The notes beneath the pieces are model-generated. The model did no database searches. It was given only the letters and a program-made list of their open reading frames with translations, and was not told the DNA's origin. 64,000 bases of DNA from Sphingopyxis sp. OAS728 (GTDB lineage: Bacteria; Pseudomonadota; Alphaproteobacteria; Sphingomonadales; Sphingomonadaceae): the NCBI RefSeq assembly GCF_014873485.1, contig NZ_JADBDT010000001.1:4334501-4398500 (forward strand), written 5' to 3'. This document shows positions 9,941 through 17,977 of this stretch, piece after piece. The number at the start of each line of letters is the position of its first letter. The first letter of the stretch is position 1. The translations under genes were made by a program, and so were the position numbers.

Positions 9941-10999
9941 TCAATTGTCCGTAGGGGCCGTCGCGGGGAACCAGCGGCGGCCGAGCCGAAACGCGACGCT
10001 GACAAGCAGGATGAGAACCGGGACCTCGACGAGCGGACCGATGGTCGCGGCGAAGGCAACCGGCGATGCGAGACCGAAGGCGGCGATCGCAACCGCGATC
10101 GCGAGTTCGAAGTTGTTACCCGCGGCGGTGAAGGCGACCGCGGTCGTGCGTGGGTAGTCGGCCGCGATGAGCTTGCCCATCCAAAAGCTGATGAGGAACT
10201 GGACCAGGAAATAAATGGTGAGCGGGATTGCGATCCGGATCACGTCGCCGGGGATCGTGACGATCTCGCTACCTTTCAGGCTGAACATGGCTACGATCGT
10301 GAACAGCAGCGCCACGAGGGTGATCGGCGCGATCTTCGGGAGAAAACGCGTCTCATACCATTCTTCCCCCTTGGCCTTCGCGAGAACGCGGCGCGTCAGG
10401 AAACCTGCGGCGAATGGAATACCGAGGTAGATAAGGACGGCCTCGGCGATCGTGCCGAAGCTGACATCGATGACGCTGCCTTCGAGGCCGAAGAGGAGCG
10501 GCAGCACGGCGAGGAAGAACCATGCGTAGACGCTGAAAAAGAGGATCTGGAAGATCGAGTTGAAGGCGACGAGCGCGGCGACATATTGATTGTCGCCCTT
10601 CGCGAGCTGGTTCCAGACGATGACCATCGCGATGCAGCGGGCGAGGCCGATCAGGATCAGGCCGGTCATGTATTCGGGCTTGTCCGAGAGGAAAAGGACC
10701 GCGAGCACGAACATGAGGACCGGCCCGATGATCCAGTTCTGGATCAGCGAGATTGCCAGCACGCGGCGATCGTCGAACACGCGCGGCAACTCGTCGTAGC
10801 GCACCCGAGCCAGCGGCGGATACATCATCAGGATAAGACCGATCGCGATCGGGATGTTGGTCGTCCCGATCGACAATGCATCGATCGCGGCGGGCAGCCC
10901 CTCGAAGATCGACCCGAGTAGCACGCCGAGCGCCATCGCGAGGAAGATCCAGAGTGTTAGGTAGCGGTCGAGGAATGACAGCCGGATGGTGTCGGCCAT
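9941..10999 (-). CDS. acr3: Acr3 arsenite efflux permease
   Basis: Inner-membrane As(III) exporter of the BART superfamily, ten transmembrane segments expected. Seen: 352 residues, highly hydrophobic, with [23 protein letters not shown], whose Cys is the conserved Acr3 thiol in TM4, and [18 protein letters not shown], the conserved discontinuous-helix region. It follows arsC by 3 bases and precedes arsH by 4, so it sits mid-operon. It is Acr3 rather than ArsB by these signatures. Confidence 0.95.
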   Translation of the reverse strand: MADTIRLSFLDRYLTLWIFLAMALGVLLGSIFEGLPAAIDALSIGTTNIPIAIGLILMMYPPLARVRYDELPRVFDDRRVLAISLIQNWIIGPVLMFVLAVLFLSDKPEYMTGLILIGLARCIAMVIVWNQLAKGDNQYVAALVAFNSIFQILFFSVYAWFFLAVLPLLFGLEGSVIDVSFGTIAEAVLIYLGIPFAAGFLTRRVLAKAKGEEWYETRFLPKIAPITLVALLFTIVAMFSLKGSEIVTIPGDVIRIAIPLTIYFLVQFLISFWMGKLIAADYPRTTAVAFTAAGNNFELAIAVAIAAFGLASPVAFAATIGPLVEVPVLILLVSVAFRLGRRWFPATAPTDN

Positions 11000-11002
11000 T
11001 GG

Positions 11003-11431
11003 TCAGTTGCCCACGCGGTTGCCGCCGGCGTCGACGACGGGCTCGCCATCTTCCTTGGCGAAAGCGCCCAGCTGGCGGGCCGGGAGAATGTCGAGCACGA
11101 CCTCGGAGGGGCGGCAGAGCCGGACCCCGAGCGGCGAGACGACGAGTGGGCGGTTGATGAGCACCGGGTGCGCCATCATTGCGTCGATGAGCTCGACATC
11201 GGCGAGCGCCCGATCGTCGAGGCCGAGTTCGGCATAAGGGGTGCCTTTTTCGCGAAGCAGGTCACGCGCCGCGATCCCGGCGCGGGTTATCAGATGTTCG
11301 AGCAGCGGGCGCGACGGCGGTGTCTTCAGATATTCGACAACATGCGGTTCGATCCCGGCATTGCGGATGAGGCCGAGCGTGTTGCGGGACGTGCCGCAAT
11401 CGGGGTTGTGGTAGATGATGATGTCGGTCAC
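11003..11431 (-). CDS. arsC: glutaredoxin-coupled arsenate reductase
   Basis: Reduces arsenate to arsenite for export by Acr3. Seen: IIIYHNPDCGTSRN with the nucleophilic Cys12, RPLL, and the NRPLVV segment that carries a phosphate-mimic-binding Arg, as in E. coli ArsC. I chose the GTG at 11431, giving 142 residues (the family has about 141); the longer in-frame ORF reads into arsR. It sits 13 bases after arsR, in the same operon. Confidence 0.93.
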   Translation of the reverse strand: MTDIIIYHNPDCGTSRNTLGLIRNAGIEPHVVEYLKTPPSRPLLEHLITRAGIAARDLLREKGTPYAELGLDDRALADVELIDAMMAHPVLINRPLVVSPLGVRLCRPSEVVLDILPARQLGAFAKEDGEPVVDAGGNRVGN

Positions 11432-11444
11432 GGCTTCGCTCCGA

Positions 11445-11774
11445 TCAGCAGCAGGCGAGTTCTGCAAGCAGGGGTTCGCAGAGTTCGGCGCGGCCCTGGC
11501 AGCAATCCTTTGCGAGGAAAAGCATGAGGTCGCGAAGCGCATCTATGTCGGCACGCTGGATGAAGTGGCGCCCCCGCTTCTCCGACTGAACGAGCCCAGC
11601 CTTAGCAAGCACGGCAAGGTGCGTGGAGAAGGTGCTCTGGGTCAGGCCTGATTGTTCGACGAGTTGTCCTGTCGAAAGTCCCTCCGGCTCATGCTGGACG
11701 AGCCGCCGGAAAGCGTCGAGTCTCGTCGGATGTGCCAGTGCAGCTAGGGCGAGCAGTGCTGAATCATTGTCCAT
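11445..11774 (-). CDS. arsR: ArsR-type arsenite-responsive repressor
   Basis: Winged-helix repressor released from DNA by As(III). Seen: ALAHPTRLDAFRRLV, GLTQSTFSTHLAVLAKAGLV (recognition helix), and a Cys-rich C-terminal part: DCCQGRAELC and the terminal CC. A CC-x6-C arrangement near the C-terminus resembles the three-thiol site of the Acidithiobacillus-type ArsR rather than the CVC motif in the DNA-binding helix of the plasmid R773 type. 109 residues. First gene of the operon; its start codon lies inside a candidate operator. Confidence 0.93.
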   Translation of the reverse strand: MDNDSALLALAALAHPTRLDAFRRLVQHEPEGLSTGQLVEQSGLTQSTFSTHLAVLAKAGLVQSEKRGRHFIQRADIDALRDLMLFLAKDCCQGRAELCEPLLAELACC

Positions 11775-11795
11775 GCATCGGAATTATACGATGCA
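11774..11795. promoter_or_regulatory. candidate ArsR operator 1
   Basis: Perfect 7-bp inverted repeat TGCATCG-N8-CGATGCA, overlapping the first base of the arsR start codon. The core CATCG-N8-CGATG is repeated at operator 2. Confidence 0.6.
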
Positions 11796-11813
11796 CATTG
11801 CCAAGTCAAATCG

Positions 11814-11831
11814 CATCGTGAATTTCCGATG
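11814..11831. promoter_or_regulatory. candidate ArsR operator 2
   Basis: Inverted repeat CATCG-N8-CGATG with the same half-site and spacer length as operator 1, centred 38 bp further upstream of arsR. Two matched copies support autoregulation. Confidence 0.5.
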
Positions 11832-11966
11832 AGTTGACGCCAGCGACCTCGCTCAGCGTCTGCACTGGCGACGCTTGGGTACCGTGCATGCAGCAGGTGA
11901 GTGCTGTCTTGATTGTCCGACCGCGGCGGGTCAATGTGTCCAAGTCTGATTGGGAGTGGTGCAAAG

Positions 11967-12451
11967 ATGGACGTGCGTCAGATAGACTAAGGGGCGCTCC
12001 GGCGGTTCAGGCGATCTACGCACCCTATGTAACTTCCACCACCATATCGTTCGAGGAAGCGCCGCCCGATATTGGGGAGATGGAAAGGCGCATCGCCGCC
12101 ATCCTACCCAAATACCCCTATCTGGTCGCCGAAGTGGATGGGCAGGTTGTCGGTTACGCTTACGCCAGTGAGCACAGGACTCGCGCGGCCTATCGGACAT
12201 CCGTCGATGTCGCAGTCTATGTGGCACGCAGCGCGCAGCGGGGCGGGGTGGCGCGTCGCTTGTATTCCCGTCTGCTGCCTGCCGCGGCGAGCTTGGGCTA
12301 TCACGCTGCATTTGCGGGCATCGCATTGCCAAACGACGCGAGCGTCGGGCTGCACGAAGCTATGGGCTTTGAACAGGTCGGCATCTACCGCGAGGTCGGA
12401 AGAAAATTTGATGCCTGGCACGATGTCGGTTGGTGGCAACGACTATTGTGA
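11967..12451 (+). pseudogene. GNAT acetyltransferase, phosphinothricin-type, frameshifted
   Basis: The body (AIYAPYVTSTTISFEEAPP, VGYAYAS, AQRGGVARRLYSRL, LHEAMGFEQVGIYREVGRKF) is a clear phosphinothricin/methionine-sulfone N-acetyltransferase-like GNAT domain. The expected N-terminus MDVRQID lies at 11967 behind a good GGGAG ribosome site but ends at a stop (11988); the GNAT frame starts immediately after as RGAPAVQ. One missing base near 11987 would restore a normal protein of about 160 residues. The open frame that covers the domain could only start upstream at 11834, through unrelated sequence. Either a real pseudogene or a sequencing error. Confidence 0.7.
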
Positions 12452-12680
12452 GTGATCCGGGAGTTGGCGCGCTAGAATCGGCTTTCTGTCGTATCACGCT
12501 AGTGGTTTATTGAACGGCGGCTGTTCACGACTTTTGTACAGAAGCAGACCGACTCAAATCGGCCAATCGAGTCAGTTGAGGAAGCGCATGCGGATCTCTG
12601 GCTGCTAGCTTGGGAGGGCGAGAATCTGGAGGTAAATTGTCGGCGGTCGCGAACTGTGGAGACCACTGCGGGAGGGGACC

Positions 12681-13025
12681 ATGGTTTGGTTTAGAATCTT
12701 TCTTGGGGCGTGCCTGCTGTCGATTCTCATTTACACCGGCGTCACGATCCATGCGCACGGATGGGATCTACTATCTATATTCTTCGGCGACATGGCTACC
12801 ATGGCGTGGCCCGGCCAGTTCAATTTTGACTTCTTCACTTTTCTCCTGCTCTCAGGGCTTTGGACCGCTTGGCGAAACAACTTCACCCTTGGCGGCCTTG
12901 CGCTCGGCCTGATCGCGGTCTTTGGCGGAATGCTATTTCTGTCGATCTTTCTGATCATCCTCAGCTATCGTCATCGGGGGAATATCAGCGAGATGATGTT
13001 GGGAGCGGAGCGCGCGCACGGCTAG
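12681..13025 (+). CDS. small inner-membrane protein, 114 residues
   Basis: No named family recognised. Seen: three hydrophobic segments (about residues 4-22, 47-64 and 71-94), a charged C-terminal tail RHRGNISEMMLGAERAHG, and a strong GGGAGGGG ribosome site before the ATG. The tail is predicted cytoplasmic. Function unknown. The preceding 229 bases hold no gene. Confidence 0.65.
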   Translation: MVWFRIFLGACLLSILIYTGVTIHAHGWDLLSIFFGDMATMAWPGQFNFDFFTFLLLSGLWTAWRNNFTLGGLALGLIAVFGGMLFLSIFLIILSYRHRGNISEMMLGAERAHG

Positions 13026-13099
13026 CCGGGCGATAACGTCTGGTTGTCGTATAGGGTGGCCTCAATTGCGGAAAGAGACCCCTATCGGCCAGTTCAGAG

Positions 13100-13741
13100 C
13101 TACATGGTGGCGGTCAATCTTTGCGTCACGGGAATGAGGGTAAGAGCGAAGGCGGCGGCGAACCCAAAACTTGCGTCTGGAGACCAGGCATAGCTGGCCG
13201 CGCCGAGAATGCCTCCGCCGACGAGGGCCAGCCAAAGCAACAGGTATGGAATCCAGGCCGTCGGGCTGCCGCCCAATGCCGCATCGGCGAGCCTATGGCC
13301 GAGTTTGACCAAGGTGCCGGTCATGTAGGTGACGCCGATACTGACCTCTCCGTCGCGGCGGAAGATCGTGTTGGAAGCGCCCATCGCTATGCACAGCAAT
13401 CCCGTGGCAGGAACATCGGAACCGGCCCATTTGCAGCTGGCCGCGCCGAGGAGAAGCGCCGCGACGCCCGATATCGACACGACTTTGCGATGGGCGAACG
13501 TGATCTTTGCCGACGCGATGATGTTGAGGATCACGCCGACAACGAAGAGACCAATGAGCGCTGCGGCCGCCAGGGCCAGTGTGGACGCTTCAGCTATACC
13601 GATCGCCATTCTGGTCGAGTTGCCGCTCATGAACGAGACGAAGAGGCCGCCCGATCCGAGAAACCCGATGGCATCGACAAATCCTGCCAGCCCGGCGAGG
13701 CAGATCGCCAGTCTTCGAAAGCTTCTGTCATACCGGATCAT
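13100..13741 (-). CDS. DUF1275 (YoaK-like) membrane protein
   Basis: Integral membrane protein of 213 residues with about six hydrophobic segments. Seen: AGFVDAIGFL, FVSFMSGNSTRMAIG and VTYMTGTLVKLG, the three conserved sequence blocks of the DUF1275 family. The transported substrate, if any, is unknown. It is transcribed away from the BON gene; the shared upstream region (13742-14041) holds a candidate stress-regulon site at 13925. Confidence 0.88.
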   Translation of the reverse strand: MIRYDRSFRRLAICLAGLAGFVDAIGFLGSGGLFVSFMSGNSTRMAIGIAEASTLALAAAALIGLFVVGVILNIIASAKITFAHRKVVSISGVAALLLGAASCKWAGSDVPATGLLCIAMGASNTIFRRDGEVSIGVTYMTGTLVKLGHRLADAALGGSPTAWIPYLLLWLALVGGGILGAASYAWSPDASFGFAAAFALTLIPVTQRLTATM

Positions 13742-13924
13742 GGAGTCTTCGATAGCATCGCCGTGCCGGCGATGTCTCTACGCCATTGTTCGGCGCGAGA
13801 GGCCATCACGCTTTCGATCAGGGGCTGAGATCGAAAGCGGGAGCAAGAGTCCGGTTCTCTGACCGGAGCCTTTAGGCCGACCCACATTTATTCGACGTCG
13901 ACGCCATCGGGCAGGCGTTACCCT

Positions 13925-13940
13925 TACGGATGTTTCCGAA
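13925..13940. promoter_or_regulatory. island motif site a (T-N-C-G-N8-C-G-N-A)
   Basis: TACGGATGTTTCCGAA, 101 bp upstream of the BON1 start. One of seven intergenic sites of the same pattern in this window (13925, 20765, 24968, 31409, 34091, 34953, 38484). The binding protein is unknown; FixJ or the LuxR-type HTH protein are inferred candidates. Confidence 0.5.
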
Positions 13941-14041
13941 TTGGGGCGGTGCGCGAGGTAGGCGAAGGTTTCCGAACCGAGCCACCGGGTCCTGCCGGCC
14001 TTTGGCAAGGTTGCGACCTTCGGACGACGAGGAGACAGATG

Positions 14042-14701
14042 ATGTTGAAGAAGACAGACGGGCAGTTGCAGCGCGATGTGATGGACGAGCTAGAATGGGA
14101 GCCAAGCATCGATCATGCCGACATCGGCGTCGCCGTAACCGATGGCGTCGTCACTCTTTCGGGTTATGTGAAAACCTATCCCGAGAAGATTGCCGCCGAG
14201 AAGGCGACGCGGCGCGTTGCCGGCGTCCGGGCAATCGCCGAAGAGATCAAGGTTCATTTCGCATCCGAGCCCAAAATGGCCGATCATGAAATCGCCAGGC
14301 GCCTGCTCGATATGATGGCCTGGACGGTGTCGATCCCGACCGACAGGATTCAGGTCAAGGTCGAGCATGGCTGGGTGACGCTCAGCGGCATGGTCGACTG
14401 GGACTATCAACGCAAGGAAGCCTTCAGGGCCGCCAGCCGCGTTACCGGCGTCGCGGGCGTGAGCAACCTGATCGAGGTCAAGCAGCACCCGGCGCCCGCC
14501 GACGTGAAGGAGCGCATCGTTTCGGCCTTCAAACGCCAGGCCGATCTCGACGCCGCCGCGGTGACCGTGACCACCGAAGGGGGAATTGTGAAGCTCGGCG
14601 GCAAGGTCAAGGCGTGGGCCGAGCGCGGGGTCGCCGAGAGGGCCGCATGGTCGGCGCCGGGGGTCACCCGGGTCGAGGATAATATCACGATCGCCCTTTG
14701 A
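14042..14701 (+). CDS. triple BON-domain stress protein (OsmY-like)
   Basis: BON domains (bacterial OsmY and nodulation) bind membranes or lipids and are common in osmotic and hypoxia stress proteins. Seen: three repeats starting at about residues 5, 80 and 150, each with the signature GVVTLSGYV, GWVTLSGMV, GGIVKLGGKV followed by GVRAI/GVSNLI/GVTRVEDN. No signal peptide, so probably cytoplasmic. GAGGAG lies 8 bases before the ATG at 14042; an ATG one codon earlier is also possible. Preceded by island motif a and followed by a terminator, so monocistronic. It is paralogous to the frameshifted gene at 34226. Confidence 0.88.
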   Translation: MLKKTDGQLQRDVMDELEWEPSIDHADIGVAVTDGVVTLSGYVKTYPEKIAAEKATRRVAGVRAIAEEIKVHFASEPKMADHEIARRLLDMMAWTVSIPTDRIQVKVEHGWVTLSGMVDWDYQRKEAFRAASRVTGVAGVSNLIEVKQHPAPADVKERIVSAFKRQADLDAAAVTVTTEGGIVKLGGKVKAWAERGVAERAAWSAPGVTRVEDNITIAL

Positions 14702-14727
14702 GCGGAGCGATCCCGAAAATACGCTTT

Positions 14728-14759
14728 GCGGCCGCCCTCGAAGACGGGCGGCCGCTTTT
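14728..14759 (+). terminator. Rho-independent terminator of the BON1 gene
   Basis: Perfect 10-bp stem (GCGGCCGCCC / GGGCGGCCGC) with an 8-base loop, followed by TTTT. It lies between convergent genes and could act on both. Confidence 0.8.
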
Positions 14760-14762
14760 GCG

Positions 14763-15230
14763 TCAGTGTCGAAGGGCCAGATAATCGGCGAGCCGGTCAA
14801 GGAACGGCTGCTGGCTTGGAAGCATCATGGCTTCTGCCTCCGCAACCGAGAACCATCGTGCCGCGTCGATTTCGGGAAACGACTGGCACAGGCCGCTGCC
14901 CGGCGGCCACTCGATCTCGAAGCGATTGCTCACGACCGCAGTAACATCGAGATCCTGCTCGAGCGCGAAGCCTTCGACGATCTTTCCCCCAGCCTGCCGG
15001 TGCTGGCCCAGCGGAACAAGCGCACCTTGCAGTGGTATGCCAAGCTCTTCCTGGGCTTCGCGCAAGGCGACAGCCTCCGCGTTTTCACCCGCCGCAATTT
15101 CTCCCTTCGGTATCTGCCAAGCGCCGCGGTCGCGCCCACGCCAATAGGGTCCGCCGGGATGGACGAGCAAGACTTCCGCGCTCCCGCCCTTCAGCCGATA
15201 AAGCAGTATCCCGGCGCTTCGCGCCATCAC
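14763..15230 (-). CDS. NUDIX hydrolase
   Basis: Hydrolyses nucleoside diphosphates linked to another moiety; substrate unresolved. Seen: a complete Nudix box GEIAAGENAEAVALREAQEE (G-x5-E-x7-REUxEExGU), preceded by AWQIPKG, in a 155-residue protein of normal length for a single-domain NUDIX. The N-terminal RSAGILLYR and VLLVHPGGPYW resemble the Ap4A-hydrolase/NTP-pyrophosphohydrolase branch that handles signal nucleotides. Two adjacent ATGs are possible starts. Confidence 0.9.
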   Translation of the reverse strand: MMARSAGILLYRLKGGSAEVLLVHPGGPYWRGRDRGAWQIPKGEIAAGENAEAVALREAQEELGIPLQGALVPLGQHRQAGGKIVEGFALEQDLDVTAVVSNRFEIEWPPGSGLCQSFPEIDAARWFSVAEAEAMMLPSQQPFLDRLADYLALRH

Positions 15231-15360
15231 TGGCAGTCGCAGCTGTTTGTCGGCATCGATCCCCTCTCCCGATCATCGCTGCGAGGTTCTGCCCGTCAGT
15301 CTTCGGCGCCGCCGCGCAGCTATGGCTGAAAGGTAACGCGCCCTTCGTTCCCCGGCCATG

Positions 15361-15377
15361 TGCGGAATCTACGTATT
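15361..15377. promoter_or_regulatory. variant island motif (7-base spacer)
   Basis: TGCGGAATCTACGTA resembles the island motif but with CG dinucleotides 9 rather than 10 bases apart; the same variant occurs at 27644-27659 before the LuxR-type gene. It lies between the nudix gene and the small protein at 15435. Confidence 0.25.
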
Positions 15378-15434
15378 TCGCGGTCTGACGCTTTCGCTCA
15401 ATCTATGACCACGCATAAGGTGAAGGAGGCCAAT

Positions 15435-15608
15435 ATGGATATGCCCGATGTTGACAAGTCGCTTGCGAAACTCGGCGTGCCGCACCGGATGCGCAAGAAG
15501 ATCGGCCGCGTTTCGCCATCGCCCAAGCTTCGCGCGGCGGCGGCGCTCGTCCCCATTCTTACCGCTGGCCTCCTCGCGGCGCGAAGATTTGCACGCAAGG
15601 GGTCTTGA
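15435..15608 (+). CDS. small basic membrane-anchored protein, 57 residues
   Basis: Preceded by a near-perfect AAGGAGG ribosome site, which fixes the ATG at 15435. Seen: an amphipathic start (MDMPDVDKSLAKLGVP), a basic segment RMRKKIGRVSPSPKLR and one hydrophobic segment AAAALVPILTAGLLAA ending in a positive tail. Unknown family; probably a single-span inner-membrane protein. Followed within 2 bases by another small membrane protein. Confidence 0.6.
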   Translation: MDMPDVDKSLAKLGVPHRMRKKIGRVSPSPKLRAAAALVPILTAGLLAARRFARKGS

Positions 15609-15610
15609 AA

Positions 15611-15739
15611 GTGGCGCCATCGAACCCCGAAGATCCGATTGAGCGTGACCGCGAGCACGCGGCTTCGCTCGGACTGTGGCTCGTCTATTTCGCCTTCGTC
15701 ATTCTGGGTTCTGTCTGGTTCTTTCTCTTCCGGCTCTGA
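15611..15739 (+). CDS. single-span membrane miniprotein, 42 residues
   Basis: GTG start 2 bases after the preceding small gene, so translation is likely coupled. Seen: a charged N-terminus (PEDPIERDREHAASLG) followed by one transmembrane segment (LWLVYFAFVILGSVWFFLF). Function unknown. The size and topology resemble small subunits or stabilisers of membrane complexes, but no partner is evident. Confidence 0.5.
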   Translation: MAPSNPEDPIERDREHAASLGLWLVYFAFVILGSVWFFLFRL

Positions 15740-15794
15740 CCGGCGCCGCCCACGCGGGTGTGGCTAATCCTCGAGCAGATGCGGGATAGGCCGG

Positions 15795-15808
15795 TTGACC
15801 AAGGTCAA
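15795..15808. promoter_or_regulatory. FNR/FixK-type box
   Basis: TTGAC-CAAG-GTCAA, 60 bp upstream of the flavin monooxygenase start. Close to the FNR/FixK consensus TTGAT-N4-ATCAA and symmetrical. Confidence 0.7.
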
Positions 15809-15867
15809 TGACCTTTGCCGATGCGGTGTTCATGCCTTTCCAAAGATACAAGATAAGGGAGCTGTCG

Positions 15868-17421
15868 ATGGAAGAAATCAGGCACCGAGGGCGCGCGAGC
15901 GAGCCCCGTCCCATCCATGTCGACGTGTTGATCGTTGGTGCCGGCATCTCGGGCATCGGTTCGGCCTATCATCTCCAGGAGCAGTGCCCGGGGAAGAGAT
16001 ACGCGATCCTTGAGGCGAAACCGACCTTCGGCGGGACATGGGACACGCACAGATATCCCGGCGTTCGATCGGACTCGGACCTCTACACCTTTGGCTATCG
16101 CTTCAAGCCCTGGGTGGGCGCGCCGATCGCCAGCGGCGCCGAAATCCTCAAATATATGGGCGAGGTGATCGAGGAGAACGAGATCGGGGTCCATATCCAC
16201 TACGGTCATCGCATTACCGCCTGCCACTGGTCGAGCGCCGCCAATCGCTGGACGATAGAAGCGGTGCGCGCATCGGATGGCGTGGCCGTCACCTTCACGG
16301 CCGGCTTCCTGTGGATGTGCCAGGGCTATTATGATCATGAGAAGCCCTATATCCCCGATTGGCCGGGACTTTCGGATTATGAGGGGCAGTTCATCCATGC
16401 CCAGCTCTGGGATTCGGCGATCGATTATGCGGGCAAGCGCATACTCGTCATCGGCTCGGGCGCTACCGCGGCGACCATCGTGCCGGCCTTCGCCAAAAAG
16501 GCGGCGCATGTGACGATGCTCCAGCGTTCGCCGACCTATTTCTACTGCAGCGAGAACAGGAACGAACTGGCCGACCGGCTTCGCGAGGTCGGGATCGACG
16601 AGCCCACGGTCCACCGCGTCGTGCGGGCACAGATCATGCACGACCAGGATCTGATGACGCGGCGTTGCCAATCCGAGCCCGATGCGGTGTTCGAGGAGCT
16701 GAAAGCGCTGATCCGGGCCTATTCGGGCGATCCCGAGTTTAAGTTCGAGCCGCATTTCACGCCGAAATACCGCCCGTGGCAGCAGCGGCTCGCCTTCTGT
16801 CCCGAAGGCGACATCTTCAAGGCGGCGACCCAGGGAAAGCTGACGGTCGTCACCGATACGATCGACCATTTTACTGCGACGAGTGTCCGCACGGTCGGCG
16901 GCGAGGAGATCGAGGCCGACATCATCGTGGCCGCGACCGGATTCAATCTGTCGGTGATGGGCGGGATCCCGTTCGATATCGACGGCACGCCGGTCGATTG
17001 GGCGAAGACGATCACCTATCGCGGGATGATGATGACCGGCGTGCCCAACCTTGCCTGGGTCATGGGCTATTTTCGCGCCAGCTGGACCCTCAGGGTCGAC
17101 ATGATGGGAGACTTTGTCTGCAACCTCCTCAACCATATGGACGACATCGGTGCGAGGAGGGTCGAGGTCGCGCTCAGGCCCGAGGATGAGGGCATGCAGA
17201 TCCTGCCGTGGATCGAGGAAGATAATTTCAATCCGGGCTATCTGATGCGCGGGCTGGGCGCGATGCCGCGCCGCGGTGACAAACCCGAATGGCGCCACAA
17301 TCAGGATTATTGGGCGGAGAAGGACGCTTTCCCGCGCATCGAGCTGCGCGGAGCGGAGTTCGTCTATGACGGTGAGCGACCGGGGGTGTCCGAGCGGGCC
17401 ACTACGGACGTTGCGGCCTGA
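15868..17421 (+). CDS. flavin-containing monooxygenase, Baeyer-Villiger type
   Basis: FAD/NADPH class B monooxygenase, 517 residues. Seen: FAD-binding GAGISGIGSAYHL near the N-terminus, FGGTWDTHRYPGVRSDSD, a second Rossmann motif VIGSGATAAT for NADPH, and YEGQFIHAQLW, close to the Baeyer-Villiger fingerprint FxGxxxHxxxW with Tyr for the first Phe. AAGGGAG before the ATG at 15868 sets the start. Likely oxidises a ketone or heteroatom; substrate unknown. An FNR-type box lies immediately upstream, surprising for an oxygen-requiring enzyme. The K+ channel gene follows by 73 bases. Confidence 0.87.
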   Translation: MEEIRHRGRASEPRPIHVDVLIVGAGISGIGSAYHLQEQCPGKRYAILEAKPTFGGTWDTHRYPGVRSDSDLYTFGYRFKPWVGAPIASGAEILKYMGEVIEENEIGVHIHYGHRITACHWSSAANRWTIEAVRASDGVAVTFTAGFLWMCQGYYDHEKPYIPDWPGLSDYEGQFIHAQLWDSAIDYAGKRILVIGSGATAATIVPAFAKKAAHVTMLQRSPTYFYCSENRNELADRLREVGIDEPTVHRVVRAQIMHDQDLMTRRCQSEPDAVFEELKALIRAYSGDPEFKFEPHFTPKYRPWQQRLAFCPEGDIFKAATQGKLTVVTDTIDHFTATSVRTVGGEEIEADIIVAATGFNLSVMGGIPFDIDGTPVDWAKTITYRGMMMTGVPNLAWVMGYFRASWTLRVDMMGDFVCNLLNHMDDIGARRVEVALRPEDEGMQILPWIEEDNFNPGYLMRGLGAMPRRGDKPEWRHNQDYWAEKDAFPRIELRGAEFVYDGERPGVSERATTDVAA

Positions 17422-17494
17422 TGGCGTGGCCCCGCCGCAAGATCGGCGAGGGGCATAGGCCTCCCATGATAGAGGCTGCCGCCCCGCGCAGTCC

Positions 17495-17950
17495 GTGACG
17501 CTCGCCCATCGGCTGGCTCTCGCCACGCTCGTCGTCGGCGTCACGGTCGTCGTGCATCTCGCCGGCCTGGCAGTGTTGCTCGCCATTCTGCGCCGCTATC
17601 GGCGTGCTTCGCGGCGTTATCTCGTCATTCTTCTCAACGGCGGCGCGATCCTCGTCGCCGCCTTCGGGCTATTCGCGCTGCACTCGGCCGAAATCTGGAT
17701 CTGGGCAGGCATGTACCAGCTGCTCGGCGCTTTCACAGACTTCGAGCATGCGTTCTATTTCTCGACATCGACCTATGTCACGATAGGCTATGGCGATCTC
17801 GTCCTGCCCCCGGGGCTGCGCATCCTCGGTGCGATCGAGGGCGCGAGCGGTATCATCCTGATCGGCTGGTCCACGGCCTTCTTTTTCTCGATCGTCGATC
17901 GCAAGAAACTCCTCGAACGCAGTTTCGATACCAATCATAGTGGCGGGTGA
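17495..17950 (+). CDS. two-TM potassium channel-like protein
   Basis: Ion channel subunit of the Ion_trans_2 type. Seen: three to four hydrophobic segments, a pore helix region and the K+ selectivity filter TIGYGD (in STYVTIGYGDLVLPPG), in a 151-residue protein with no cytoplasmic RCK domain. The start is GTG at 17495. Channels of this kind set membrane potential; the regulation is unknown. It may be co-transcribed with the monooxygenase. Confidence 0.85.
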   Translation: MTLAHRLALATLVVGVTVVVHLAGLAVLLAILRRYRRASRRYLVILLNGGAILVAAFGLFALHSAEIWIWAGMYQLLGAFTDFEHAFYFSTSTYVTIGYGDLVLPPGLRILGAIEGASGIILIGWSTAFFFSIVDRKKLLERSFDTNHSGG

Positions 17951-17977
17951 CCTAGCGGTGCTGACGCGGTGTGGCTG

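Noticed and set aside
13121..13828. 235-codon plus-strand ORF opposite DUF1275
   Set aside because: The minus strand encodes a clear DUF1275 membrane protein; the plus frame is its shadow.
15805..17586. 593-codon minus-strand ORF
   Set aside because: Antisense to the flavin monooxygenase, which has all its motifs; a long antisense frame is normal at this GC content.
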